The notes: generated from the sequence alone by a model not told the origin. 64,000 nt of DNA from Phycisphaerales bacterium UBA1910 (GCA_002337545.1 DDGE01000036.1:66195-130194), one strand, 5' to 3'; shown: positions 37,322 to 46,305, numbered from the stretch's first letter. Made by a program: numbers and translations.

Positions 37322-38977
37322 ATGAATGCACCACTCGGAAAACAAGACGATAACCAGGACCAACCACATCCAGAGCTGGTGCGATTTGTCGACGAGTGGC
37401 GAAAGCATTTTAAGCCAAAGAATGAATGGCAGGTTGGCAGTTGGTCTCCTGCAGTCCTGACATCCGAATCTGTTCGAACCAACTCTTCCATCGATGGCAA
37501 AATCGAATCGCCTGAGCAATCGCAGGACTTGATTCTCGCAGAGTTTGCATGGGGGCACAAAAGGCCAACATCATCCGATGTGATCCAGATGAGTCGCCTG
37601 CCCTCGCATTGGATTGACACCATTGCAGCTGCTAAGTCGATTTCCGACAATGGATTTCTGTTGTCGCTCATGCCGTCGAATGCCCTTGAACACAGCGGTG
37701 TTCAGGGCATTCTGAGTGAGCATGGACTCACTGTAAACGCAGTCGCCCATTTTCAATCGGTGAGTCTTCCGATGACTTCGGTCAAACCTGTTCTTATCGT
37801 GATCTCGCGTCAGAGCAGCGATGACCTGCTGGCCACAGATTTTGAAGCGGAATCTGGGTTTGGCCGTTTCTTTGAGTTTCTGAAACAGGGCACATCAAGC
37901 AACTCCTTGCATGAGGGAGTGCGGGTTGCACGCAGTGATTTCCGCACCATCGACGCTCTATCCCAACGTCTGCAGGCTGATCAGCTTGCAAAGCACCATG
38001 CGTCATACAAAAGAGTCCCCCTGAGCTCAATCGCCATCGAGACAGAGAAAGCCAGTCGCAACCGACCGCATGTTCTCAAGGAGAATACGGTCTACATATC
38101 GATTCTTGAGCGGGCAGCTCGCCGTGCGGTAACAGACCCTGCAGAGATACCAACATCTCATGAGCACTACATCGCTGTCACTCTGGATAGCTCTGTACTG
38201 GCTGAATACGTCGTAGCATTTTTCGAGTCGGAGTTGGGCAAGTCCATCATGAGCTCCCTTGCGATTGGGGCGGGGATTCGCCGAGTGAAAAAAGCGGATC
38301 TGCTTGCCGTTGAAATTTCCATTCCATCCGAGCAAGAACAGGAGACCATCGTCCTTGCCCGCAAGCGATTGGAAACACTTACAAGCAAAGTACATGAGCT
38401 TGAATCCGAGCTTGCATTGAATCCAAGCACAGCATCAGAGGCGTCGCTCCGTGCGGAAGAGATGCTACGCGTTGTTGGGGAACTCTCGGATGCGGACCAA
38501 ATCAGGGCCATCATTCGCAATGGAGAATCCAAGACTGTCGAGTTCAAAGAGACTCTTGCATACTGCTTGCGAGAGAAGAAGAAAGCCGATTATGTCGAAA
38601 CTTCGGCACTCAAAACCGTCGTTGCCTTTCTCAATACTGACGGAGGCACGCTGCTGGTGGGTGTTGCCGATGATGGTTCAATTCCGGGGATTGAGAACGA
38701 ACTCGCCAAGTCATTTAAAGGCAGCACAGATCACATGCTGCTTCACCTTCGCAACCGCATCGAAAAGTGGATTGGCAGAGAGTTCTACACGGATATCGAT
38801 TACCGGGTCGTTCAAGTAGCCAACTCGCCTGTGTTGCAGATCAAATGCAACCCTGCTTCTAAAGAGTGTTTTCTCAAGGGCGACCAGTTCTTTGTCCGCA
38901 CGAATCCTGCGAGTGAGGAGCTTAAAGGCCCTGGTCTTGTCTCATACTTAAAACGCCGATTCGGGGGTGGAAGCTGA
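37322..38977 (+). CDS. Methylase/specificity-like segment fused to an AlbA_2 DNA-binding domain
   Basis: About 551 residues from ATG 37322 (in-frame ATG at 37307 is possible). Residues ~90-200 resemble the tail of an N6-adenine methylase (FLLSLMPSNALEHSGVQGIL, VSLPMTSVKPVLIVISRQ) but lack the SAM-binding and NPPF motifs. Residues ~230-370 resemble a specificity-subunit recognition domain ending in the usual helix (ISIPSEQEQETIVLARKRLE). The last ~160 residues are an AlbA_2/Schlafen-type domain (ESKTVEFKETLAYCLR, AFLNTDGGTLLVGVADDG). It sits between the nuclease-like gene and hsdR and overlaps hsdR by one base. It may be a DNA-reading accessory subunit rather than an enzyme. Confidence 0.7.
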   Translation: MNAPLGKQDDNQDQPHPELVRFVDEWRKHFKPKNEWQVGSWSPAVLTSESVRTNSSIDGKIESPEQSQDLILAEFAWGHKRPTSSDVIQMSRLPSHWIDTIAAAKSISDNGFLLSLMPSNALEHSGVQGILSEHGLTVNAVAHFQSVSLPMTSVKPVLIVISRQSSDDLLATDFEAESGFGRFFEFLKQGTSSNSLHEGVRVARSDFRTIDALSQRLQADQLAKHHASYKRVPLSSIAIETEKASRNRPHVLKENTVYISILERAARRAVTDPAEIPTSHEHYIAVTLDSSVLAEYVVAFFESELGKSIMSSLAIGAGIRRVKKADLLAVEISIPSEQEQETIVLARKRLETLTSKVHELESELALNPSTASEASLRAEEMLRVVGELSDADQIRAIIRNGESKTVEFKETLAYCLREKKKADYVETSALKTVVAFLNTDGGTLLVGVADDGSIPGIENELAKSFKGSTDHMLLHLRNRIEKWIGREFYTDIDYRVVQVANSPVLQIKCNPASKECFLKGDQFFVRTNPASEELKGPGLVSYLKRRFGGGS

Positions 38978-41331
38978 TGGATCGGAATGAAGCAGAGACA
39001 CGCGCAGAACTGATCGACCCTGTGCTAGCTGAAGCAGGCTGGGGGAAGATCCACGGTAGCCGTGTACGACGAGAGGTCATCACGCTTGGCCGTCTCATGG
39101 GATCGGGGCGTAGAGGCGACCAAGATATCGCTGACTATGTCCTCATACACAAGGACCGCAAGCTCGCAGTTATTGAAGCAAAGCGAGAGTCACTTGGTCC
39201 AACGGAAGGGTTGGCCCAAGCCAAGCGATATGCAGAGAAGCTCCAGGCTCGGTACGCATACTCAACAAATGGGCACGAGCTTTATCGTGTTGACATGGAG
39301 ACAGGGCAAGAAGGGCCTGTCGATGCCTACCTGACACCTGAGCAAATGTGGTCTGAGGTCTTCGAGGAACAAAACCCTTGGCGGGAAGCCTTTGGGGAAG
39401 TGCCTTTCGAAGATAAGGGTGGCCAATGGCAACCACGATACTATCAGCACAATGCAATCACCGAGGCCCTCGCAGCTATTGAGCAAGGCGATAGCCGCAT
39501 CCTGCTCACACTGGCAACTGGTACGGGAAAGACAGCGATCGCATTCCAGATTGCGTGGAAGCTGTTCCAGAGCCGATGGAATCTCAGCGACTGGCGATCC
39601 GGGAACACGGCAGGAACTCGACGCCCCAAGATCCTGTTCTTAGCAGATCGGAACATCCTTGCCGATCAGGCGTTCAACTCATTTGGGGCATTCCCAGATG
39701 ATGCGATGGTCCGTATCGATCCAGAGATAATCCGTAAGAAGGGACGCGTGCCCAAGAACGGCAGCATCTTCTTTACCATTTTTCAAACCTTCATGACGGG
39801 GACCGGGCCTGATGGCGAGCCACAGCCCAGCTTTGGTGAGTACCAGCCAGACTTCTTTGACATTATTATTGTTGATGAATGCCATCGCGGCGGAGCTCAA
39901 GACGAGAGTACCTGGCGTGGCATCCTTGAGTACTTTTCTCCAGCTGTCCAGATTGGATTAACTGCTACACCGAAGCGAAAAATCAACGCAGACACATACG
40001 ACTACTTTGGCGAGCCGGTCTACACCTACTCCTTAAAGGACGGCATCAACGACGGTTACTTGACACCGTTCAAAGTGAAACAAATCCAAACCACACTCGA
40101 TGAGTATGTCTATACGTCAGACGATGAGATTGTCGAAGGTGACATTGAAGAAGGCAAACGGTACAAAGAGGGGGATTTCAACAGGACAATAGAGATCCGC
40201 GAACGCGAGCAGAAACGTGTTGAGATCTTTATGCAGAATGTCGACCCGACAGAAAAGACGATTGTGTTCTGCGCCACACAAGATCACGCCCGTATCGTCC
40301 GCGATCTCATCAATCAGATTAGTCCATCTACAGACACGAACTATTGTGTTCGGGTCACGGCATTCGACGGAGCAGCAGGCGAGCAGTTCCTTAGAAAATT
40401 CCAAGACAATGAAAAGACAATCCCAACGATTCTGACCACATCTCGCAAGTTGTCTACTGGGGTTGATGCGAGAAACGTCCGTCACATCGTTCTCTTGCGT
40501 GAAATCAAATCGATGATCGAGTTCAAGCAGATCATCGGCCGTGGGACGCGCCTGTACGACGGCAAGGACTATTTCACGATCTGGGATTTTGTGAAGGCAT
40601 ACGAGCACTTCAACGATCCAGAATGGGATGGTGAACCCCAGGAACCTGTTCCGGTTCCGCCCCGACCAGACGATCCCGATATTCCACCGTCTCCAGAGCC
40701 GGATCCTGATCCTGAAGAAGAACATACTCCACGACGCAAACGCACGCGTGTGAAACTTGCCGACGGGAAAGAGCGGTTCATCGATCACATGGTGGCAACC
40801 TCCTTCTGGAGTCCAGATGGAACACCGATTTCTGCTGCTCAGTTTATTGAACGGCTTTACGGTGATCTTCCTGATCTCTTTAAGGACGAAGAAGAACTCC
40901 GCAGGATCTGGAGTTTGCCAGATACACGCAAAGCTCTGCTCGATGGCTTACAAGAAATGGGTTACGGGACTGCTCAACTCGCAGAAGTCAGTAAGATGAT
41001 TGATGCACTGAACGCTGATCTGTTCGATGTCTTAGCATATGTGGCATTCGCGAAGCCAACCAAATCTCGACAACAGAGGGTCGACGAACACAGCCCATTC
41101 ATCTTTGCTCGCTATACAGGAAAACAGAAAGAGTTCGTCGACTTTGTTCTTGGCCACTATGTACAACACGGAGTTGGCCAACTTGACGACGAGAAACTAC
41201 CAAATCTGCTGGAGCTTCGATATCAATCAGTGAGTGATGCTGTCGATGAGCTCGGATCCGTAGGGGATATCCGCAATCTCTTCATCGGTTTCCAGAGACA
41301 TTTATACGAATCCACTGCCCAGAGCATGTGA
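38977..41331 (+). CDS. hsdR: Type I restriction endonuclease subunit HsdR
   Basis: 784 residues. N-terminal PD-(D/E)XK nuclease (DYVLIHKDRKLAVIEAKRE, ~52-71), then an SF2 translocase: Walker A ATGTGKTAIAF near 180, DECH box VDECHRGG near 300, LTATPKRK, and the C-terminal helicase motif with QIIGRGTRLYDGKDYF near 515. A Pro-rich acidic linker (PEPDPDPEEEHTP) precedes the C-terminal helical domain that docks on the methylase. Slightly shorter than the classical ~1000-residue HsdR but complete for the short HsdR family. A hairpin directly follows the stop. Confidence 0.93.
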   Translation: MDRNEAETRAELIDPVLAEAGWGKIHGSRVRREVITLGRLMGSGRRGDQDIADYVLIHKDRKLAVIEAKRESLGPTEGLAQAKRYAEKLQARYAYSTNGHELYRVDMETGQEGPVDAYLTPEQMWSEVFEEQNPWREAFGEVPFEDKGGQWQPRYYQHNAITEALAAIEQGDSRILLTLATGTGKTAIAFQIAWKLFQSRWNLSDWRSGNTAGTRRPKILFLADRNILADQAFNSFGAFPDDAMVRIDPEIIRKKGRVPKNGSIFFTIFQTFMTGTGPDGEPQPSFGEYQPDFFDIIIVDECHRGGAQDESTWRGILEYFSPAVQIGLTATPKRKINADTYDYFGEPVYTYSLKDGINDGYLTPFKVKQIQTTLDEYVYTSDDEIVEGDIEEGKRYKEGDFNRTIEIREREQKRVEIFMQNVDPTEKTIVFCATQDHARIVRDLINQISPSTDTNYCVRVTAFDGAAGEQFLRKFQDNEKTIPTILTTSRKLSTGVDARNVRHIVLLREIKSMIEFKQIIGRGTRLYDGKDYFTIWDFVKAYEHFNDPEWDGEPQEPVPVPPRPDDPDIPPSPEPDPDPEEEHTPRRKRTRVKLADGKERFIDHMVATSFWSPDGTPISAAQFIERLYGDLPDLFKDEEELRRIWSLPDTRKALLDGLQEMGYGTAQLAEVSKMIDALNADLFDVLAYVAFAKPTKSRQQRVDEHSPFIFARYTGKQKEFVDFVLGHYVQHGVGQLDDEKLPNLLELRYQSVSDAVDELGSVGDIRNLFIGFQRHLYESTAQSM

Positions 41332-41333
41332 CC

Positions 41334-41355
41334 ATGCGATTGGCATCAATCGCAT
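41334..41355 (+). terminator. Hairpin after hsdR
   Basis: ATGCGATTG, loop GCAT, CAATCGCAT: a perfect 9-bp stem starting 3 bp after the hsdR stop. The T tract is weak. Confidence 0.6.
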
Positions 41356-41372
41356 TCACTAAGGTTGTTGAT

Positions 41373-41452
41373 TCTGTCGTACGTTTGGGAGAGCACGCTG
41401 ATGTCTAGCGGGCTCACGGAACCATCTGGATGCGCTGATAGCTAGCATCCAG
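41373..41452 (+). repeat. Structured repeat, copy A (truncated by an IS remnant)
   Basis: It starts TCTGTCGTACGTTTGGGAGA and is colinear, without gaps, with copies B (45854 onward) and C (48828 onward). At 41426-41452 it forms CTGGATGC, an 11-nt loop (gctgatagcta) and GCATCCAG, a perfect 8-bp stem. Homology to B and C ends where IS3-type sequence begins, so any tRNA-derived end has been lost. Confidence 0.7.
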
Positions 41453-41734
41453 GGCGATTTCTTGTGCGTCTCCGGTGCGGGCTCAGAAGTTTCCCGAGGC
41501 GACTTCCTGCAACATCGCTTTGTCGAGCGAGAGATCCGGCAGCAGCTTCTTGAGCAGGGCGTTTTCTTTCTCCTGGCCCTTGAGTTTGCAGGCCTGATAG
41601 GTTTTTAAACCACCGTACTCCTTGCGCCACCGGTAGTATATCTGCTCGGTGACGCTCATCCCCTGACCCAGATGGACCTCGGCCACGCGGTCCATATTGA
41701 TGATCTGCTCGGCTGTGTGCCGTTTCCTCGCCAT
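41453..41734 (-). mobile_element. Degenerate IS3-family transposase remnant (orfA)
   Basis: On the minus strand ATG 41734 starts MARKRHTAEQIINMDRVAEVHLGQG and ends at 41483 with LSLDKAMLQEVASGNF, clearly IS3-type OrfA. An in-frame deletion of roughly ten residues removes the middle of its helix-turn-helix (GQG runs straight into MSVTEQIYYRWRKEYGG). The overlapping orfB frame survives only as GKLLSPHRRR and then stops. No terminal inverted repeats were found. Non-functional. Confidence 0.8.
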
Positions 41735-41966
41735 GTCTACCCACCTTTCAAATACGCCCATACTATGAGATTAGGCTCATAAAAAATGTACTGGTTACTG
41801 GGGGGCAGGCCAGTTGGTTTAGAAGTGGTCTGATCCATCTCGAAAAGAACCCTCAGATCTGTGGCATTAGCGGTGATCGGCCCGTACAGAGGGCATTCCA
41901 TCACTTGCGCCGTCGTTCGTGCATTGTTACAATACACTGCTGGATCCACAACATTCCCGAGGCCCC

Positions 41967-43265
41967 ATGACGCTACAAGACCCAACTATCACCTGCCCAA
42001 ACTGCCAGACCGAGATCAGGCTCACCGAGTCCCTCGCCGCCCCCCTTGTGGAGGCGACCAAACGCCAGTACGAGGACCGGATCGCCACGGCCGAGACCGC
42101 AGCGAAAGCCAAAGCGGACGAGCTGAAGGCGGAGCGCGTCAAGCTGGACGCGGAGCGCGAAGCGATCGACGACAAAGTCCGCGAGCAGCTCAAGGCAGAG
42201 CGAGCTGCCATCGCAGCATCGGAGGCCAAGAAAGCCCGCGAGGCGTTGAGCGACGAGATCGATGCGCGATCGACCGAACTCAAGGAGCTGAAGGATCTGC
42301 TTCAAGCCAAAGACACCAAACTCGCGGAGGCCCAGAAAGCGCAGGCCGAGCTGCTCCGCAAGGAACGCCAGCTCGAAGACCAGAAGCGCGAGCTCGACCT
42401 GACGGTCGAGAAGCGTGTGCAGGAATCGCTTACCACCGCCCGCGAGCAGGCGAAGAAGGAAGCGGAGGAATCACTCCGGCTCAAGGTCGCCGAGAAGGAA
42501 CAGACCATCTCGTCGATGCAGAAACAGATCGAAGATCTAAAGCGTCGCGCCGAACAGGGATCGCAACAGCTCCAGGGCGAGGTCCAAGAGCTGGAGCTGG
42601 AGACGCTCCTCGCAAGCAGGTTCCCGCTCGATCGGATTGAGCCGGTCGCCAAGGGTGAGTTCGGAGGCGATGTGATCCAGCGGGTCGCGGGAACGGACGG
42701 TCAGCCGTGCGCCTTGATCCTCTGGGAATCCAAACGCACGAAAAACTGGAGCGATGGCTGGCTCGCGAAGCTCCGCCAGGATCAGCGGACGGCGAAGGCC
42801 GACGCGGCGATCATCATCTCGCAGGCGTTGCCTGATGGTGTGGACACCTTCGACCTGGTGGACGGGGTCTGGGTCGCTGCCCCAGGACTTGCGGTGCCTG
42901 TGGCAATCGCTGTCCGGAACGCGGCCTTGGAAGTGTCCATGGCCCGTAAGGCGGGAGAGGGTCAACAGACCAAAACTGACCTGGTCTACCAGTATCTCAC
43001 GGGCCCGGCGTTCAGGCACCGTGTCGAAGCGATTGTCGAGAAGTTCACCGACATGAAGGCGGATCTCGATCGCGAGCGCAAGTCCATGACGCGGATGTGG
43101 GCCAAGCGTGAGGCGCAGATCACCGGCGTGATCGATGCAACCGCGGGTATGTACGGGGACCTCCAGGGGATCGCTGGCAGGAGCCTTCAAGAAATCGAGG
43201 GACTGAGCATGCCGCTCCTCGGCGACAGTACGTCAGCACAAGAAGGTGTAACCGACGCTGATTGA
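41967..43265 (+). CDS. DUF2130 coiled-coil nuclease-like protein
   Basis: 432 residues from ATG 41967 (MTLQDPTITCPNCQTEI). A short zinc ribbon-like start with CPNC is followed by ~170 residues of charged coiled coil rich in Lys, Glu and Ala. The conserved DUF2130 domain follows (LDRIEPVAKGEFGGDVIQRV, ALILWESKRTKNWSDGWLAKL, YQYLTGPAFRHRVEAIVEKF). The pattern G-D and ESK suggests a PD-(D/E)XK-type fold, as proposed for this family. It ends 10 bp before the RloC-like ATPase gene, so the two likely form one operon. Function is not established. Confidence 0.82.
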   Translation: MTLQDPTITCPNCQTEIRLTESLAAPLVEATKRQYEDRIATAETAAKAKADELKAERVKLDAEREAIDDKVREQLKAERAAIAASEAKKAREALSDEIDARSTELKELKDLLQAKDTKLAEAQKAQAELLRKERQLEDQKRELDLTVEKRVQESLTTAREQAKKEAEESLRLKVAEKEQTISSMQKQIEDLKRRAEQGSQQLQGEVQELELETLLASRFPLDRIEPVAKGEFGGDVIQRVAGTDGQPCALILWESKRTKNWSDGWLAKLRQDQRTAKADAAIIISQALPDGVDTFDLVDGVWVAAPGLAVPVAIAVRNAALEVSMARKAGEGQQTKTDLVYQYLTGPAFRHRVEAIVEKFTDMKADLDRERKSMTRMWAKREAQITGVIDATAGMYGDLQGIAGRSLQEIEGLSMPLLGDSTSAQEGVTDAD

Positions 43266-43275
43266 GAGGCAACCT

Positions 43276-45501
43276 ATGATCGAGTCAGTCACCATCGGCG
43301 ATATCGCAACCTACCCCAAGGCTCCCCAGACACTGGATGACCTCAAGGTCATCAACTACGTTTTTGGGTCCAATGGAGTCGGAAAGAGCACGCTTGGCCG
43401 GGTTCTCAAGGACCCCGCTATCGGAAGCGCCTGTAGCGTGAGGTGGCGTGGCGGCACAACACTCGATGTACTCGCGCTCAACCGTGACTTTATCGATGAC
43501 AACTTTGGTCAGCTTCGCGGCGTGTTTACGCTTGGTGAACAGCAGACTGGAATAGAAGAACAGATCGAGAAAAAGCGCGAAGAACAGCGTGCAGAGGCAG
43601 AGAAGCGCCGCAAGCTTCGAGCCACGCTGCAGGGCCAGGACGGCGCGAGTGGCAAGCTGCAAGAGGTTTCCACCCTCGAAGATCATTTCAAGGAGTTGTG
43701 CTGGAGGGTTTTTGAAAAGCACGATCCGTCATTCGAAAAGGCCTTTCAAGGGCATCGCAACAACAAGCAAAGCTTCAAGACACGAGTTCTCAAAGAGCAC
43801 GCAGAGAATACCGCGTCATCCAAGCCACTCGAAGACCTATCGGATCGAGCACTGACAGTCTTTGGTAACACTCCTGAAGCAAAGCCGCTGCTGCCCGTAC
43901 CGAGTTCTGAGTCCATCCTCGCTCACGAGTTAAACGAGGTGCTTCAGAAGAAAGTCATCGGCAAGGACGATGTCGATATCGCGGCAATGATCGAACGCCT
44001 AGGCAATAGCGACTGGGTGCAGCAGGGTCTCCCGTACTTCAAAGAGAACGATGGGGCCTGTCCGTTCTGCCAGCAAGACACAGCCCCATCTTTTACTTCA
44101 GATCTGGAAGACTACTTCGACGAGACATTCACCAAGGACAAGAACAGCATTGTTCAGCTCTCTGAGCAATACACACGCGATGCAGATAACTTGATCAGCG
44201 TACTCAATGGGATTATCGAAAAACCCGGGGAATACCTCGATACAAAGGTCTTTACCTCACAGGTCGAGGTGATCAAATCGACTCTTGACACGAATAGTCT
44301 CCAGATCACAGCCAAAACAAACGAACCTAGTCGACCGATCACGCTCAAGAGTGTCAAAGAGCCATTAGAAGCTGTTTACCGAGCGATTGATGAAGCGAAC
44401 ACCCGGACTACCACTCACAACACGAGGGTCGCCAATCTCTCCTCCGAGAAGACAACCCTCACGGCTGAAGTGTGGCGCCTCGTCCTCGACGAGTTGGCGA
44501 TTGATCTCGCCGATTACTCGGAGAAGAAGAGAGGCTTGGAATCTGCCATTGCCAGCCTGAACACACAGATAACAGCGTGTGACAGCAAGTACGAGGAGCT
44601 TGAGCGAGAGATCGTCAGTCTTGAGCAGCAGACGACAAGCATCCAGCCAACGATCAATGCGATCAACAGTACACTCTCGAAGTTCGGCTTCACCAGCTTC
44701 AGCCTAGCCGCGTCAGAAGACGGCAAGCACTATCGCCTGGTCCGTCAGAGTGGAGAGGATGCGTCACGCACACTCAGTGAGGGCGAGAAGACATTCGTCG
44801 TGTTTCTCTATTTTTATCATCTCCTAAATGGCAGCCTGGACGCTTCTGGAACCACCTCGGATCGGGTAGTCGTTTTCGACGATCCCGTGTCCAGTCTCGA
44901 CAGCGATGTATTGTTCATCGTGAGCACACTCATTCGGGAAGTTTTTCAGAGGGCTCGCGATTCATCCAGCGGCATCCGCCAAGTTTTCCTTCTGACACAC
45001 AATGTCTACTTCCACAAAGAAGTGACATTCAGCGGAAATCCTTCTGGCGGAGTTCTTCGTGACGAGACCTTCTGGGTGCTCTCTCGGTCGCAATCGCAGT
45101 CTCGTGTAAAACTCTGCGACGACAATCCGGTAAAGACATCCTACGAACTTTTGTGGGACGAAGTGCGCGACGCCGTTCGCGCAATCGAATCGGGTGAAGC
45201 GATTGGCATTCGTGTCGAAAACTCCATGCGGCGAATCTTAGAGCACTACTTTAAGATTCTCGGCTCTGTTAATCTCGACGAACTCTACAAGCAGTTCGAA
45301 GGGGATGAGAAAATCCTTTGTCAGTCACTGCTTTCCTGGGTACACGCGGGGTCTCACGCCGCCATGGACGATGCCCACTTCACCGCGTCGGAACAGACAG
45401 TCTCACGTAATCTCAGTGTGTTCGAACGAATCTTCACAGAGTCTGGACATCCTGCCCACTACGAAATGATGATGGGCCCCCTGACAGCACCAAGCGAGTA
45501 G
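43276..45501 (+). CDS. RloC/PrrC-like AAA ATPase, probable anticodon nuclease
   Basis: 741 residues of the AAA_13 type. Walker A GSNGVGKST is at 31-39, coiled coils lie on both sides of a zinc-hook-like C262-P-F-C265, the ABC signature LSEGEK is at 500-505 and Walker B VVVFDDPVSSLD near 532. The C-terminal domain carries R652-xxx-E656 (MRRILEHYF) and H690 (SWVHAGSH). In the tRNA anticodon nuclease PrrC the catalytic triad is R320-xxx-E324 and H356, nearly the same spacing, and RloC adds a zinc hook to that scheme. It lies downstream of a type I restriction operon, as PrrC does. Alternative: a DNA-damage ATPase of the same family without tRNase activity. Confidence 0.7.
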   Translation: MIESVTIGDIATYPKAPQTLDDLKVINYVFGSNGVGKSTLGRVLKDPAIGSACSVRWRGGTTLDVLALNRDFIDDNFGQLRGVFTLGEQQTGIEEQIEKKREEQRAEAEKRRKLRATLQGQDGASGKLQEVSTLEDHFKELCWRVFEKHDPSFEKAFQGHRNNKQSFKTRVLKEHAENTASSKPLEDLSDRALTVFGNTPEAKPLLPVPSSESILAHELNEVLQKKVIGKDDVDIAAMIERLGNSDWVQQGLPYFKENDGACPFCQQDTAPSFTSDLEDYFDETFTKDKNSIVQLSEQYTRDADNLISVLNGIIEKPGEYLDTKVFTSQVEVIKSTLDTNSLQITAKTNEPSRPITLKSVKEPLEAVYRAIDEANTRTTTHNTRVANLSSEKTTLTAEVWRLVLDELAIDLADYSEKKRGLESAIASLNTQITACDSKYEELEREIVSLEQQTTSIQPTINAINSTLSKFGFTSFSLAASEDGKHYRLVRQSGEDASRTLSEGEKTFVVFLYFYHLLNGSLDASGTTSDRVVVFDDPVSSLDSDVLFIVSTLIREVFQRARDSSSGIRQVFLLTHNVYFHKEVTFSGNPSGGVLRDETFWVLSRSQSQSRVKLCDDNPVKTSYELLWDEVRDAVRAIESGEAIGIRVENSMRRILEHYFKILGSVNLDELYKQFEGDEKILCQSLLSWVHAGSHAAMDDAHFTASEQTVSRNLSVFERIFTESGHPAHYEMMMGPLTAPSE

Positions 45502-45855
45502 TTGCGGCCATCCATCTGTTCGCTGTGGAAGCCCAAGTAATCCATTGAGCCTATCTGAAGTGGTGTTATTGCACACTACGATGAAGCAAGGTGGTACCCC
45601 TATAAGCGAATCACTTTACGATTGCCGAAGAAGTAACCCTCACTGGTGGGTATGAGCGTCACCCTGATATCGTCCTGTTTGTAAACGGCATCGCCTTCGG
45701 CGTGCTTGAACTCAAGCGAAGTCAGGCCAGTGTGAATAATGCGTTACCATGATGGAGAACTCATCGCGATCGACTGAACGAGCTTCCTGTTCGTCAAGAG
45801 TCTTGGCGATACTGACACCATGATCTCAGCATCAAACACTGGCCGCGCAATATTC
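45502..45855. other. Remnant-bearing intergenic region
   Basis: Apart from the hsdR fragment I see no gene. The composition is neighbour-like. It ends at structured repeat B. Confidence 0.5.
45606..45752 (+). pseudogene. hsdR N-terminal fragment
   Basis: An in-frame stretch without a start codon reads ANHFTIAEEVTLTGGYERHPDIVLFVNG, then IAFGVLELKRSQASVNNALP and a stop. This is the PD-(D/E)XK start of a long-type HsdR (PDIVLFVNG, LELK) and differs from the intact hsdR at 38977. It is the debris of a second type I system. Confidence 0.75.
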
Positions 45856-45992
45856 TGGCGCGCGTTTGGGAGAACTTGCTTGTGCCTAGAGGAACTCTGG
45901 GAGCACCCAGATGCTCTGAAAGCCAGCATCCACGGCGCTTCCGGGCGCTCATAACGGTTTGGTCGGGGGTTCAAGTCCCTCTGGGCCCACCA
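45856..45992 (+). repeat. Structured repeat, copy B, ending in a tRNA-Met 3' half
   Basis: 137 bp. It starts TGGCGCGCGTTTGGGAGAAC. A hairpin GATGC, 11-nt loop (tctgaaagcca), GCATC is at 45910-45930. The last 46 bp (45947-45992, starting GCTCATAACGG and ending GGGCCCACCA) are the anticodon-loop-to-CCA half of a tRNA-Met(CAT) gene. The bases 5' of CTCATAA do not pair as an anticodon stem, so it is not an intact tRNA. Length equals copy C exactly. Confidence 0.85.
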
Positions 45993-46123
45993 TTTCAGTC
46001 ATTTTAAGTGCCTCACAGCCTCAAGTTGCCAGCCCAGCAACATCCCAGAGCATCCGACCTCACCCTCGAATAGTTGCCAGCGTGGAAACACAAACTCCTA
46101 TTTAGAGCTGGAAACCCCTGAAA

Positions 46124-46138
46124 TGGCGCGCGTTTGGG
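46124..46138 (+). repeat. TGGCGCGCGTTTGGG site right of repeat B
   Basis: One of four exact copies of this 15-mer; the others are at 45856, 48830 and 49017. They flank each tRNA-Met half on both sides, which suggests recombinase arm sites. Confidence 0.6.
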
Positions 46139-46305
46139 TTACACTGTTTTCGTTCCCGGTTCGGCCCGACCAAGCCGGGATTACCGGCCTGGTCTAGTCA
46201 CGCACATGAATCCGATATACAAAAACAGCTATTTGAGAATATTTCTTTCATAATTGGCTTGAAAGTGGTATTTAATAAAAACGCATTTATAGAGAGGGTT
46301 GCATT
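46139..46305. promoter_or_regulatory. Leader region of the AT-rich exported-protein gene
   Basis: A hairpin-capable stretch (TCCCGG to CCGGGA, near 46155-46185) is followed by very AT-rich sequence. GAGAGGG lies 8 bases before the ATG at 46306. A promoter is likely in the AT-rich part (TTGAAA near 46259) but the -10 is not certain. Confidence 0.4.

Noticed and set aside
41775-41815. GGCTCATAA followed by a G run, resembling another tRNA-Met half
   Set aside because: Similarity is limited to a few bases around CTCATAA and the T arm and acceptor sequence are absent.
45856-45992. An intact tRNA-Met gene or a tRNA gene with a group I intron
   Set aside because: Only the 3' half is present. The bases before CTCATAA cannot form the anticodon stem, no 5' acceptor half (GGGCCC...) lies upstream in the island, and I see no group I core segments.
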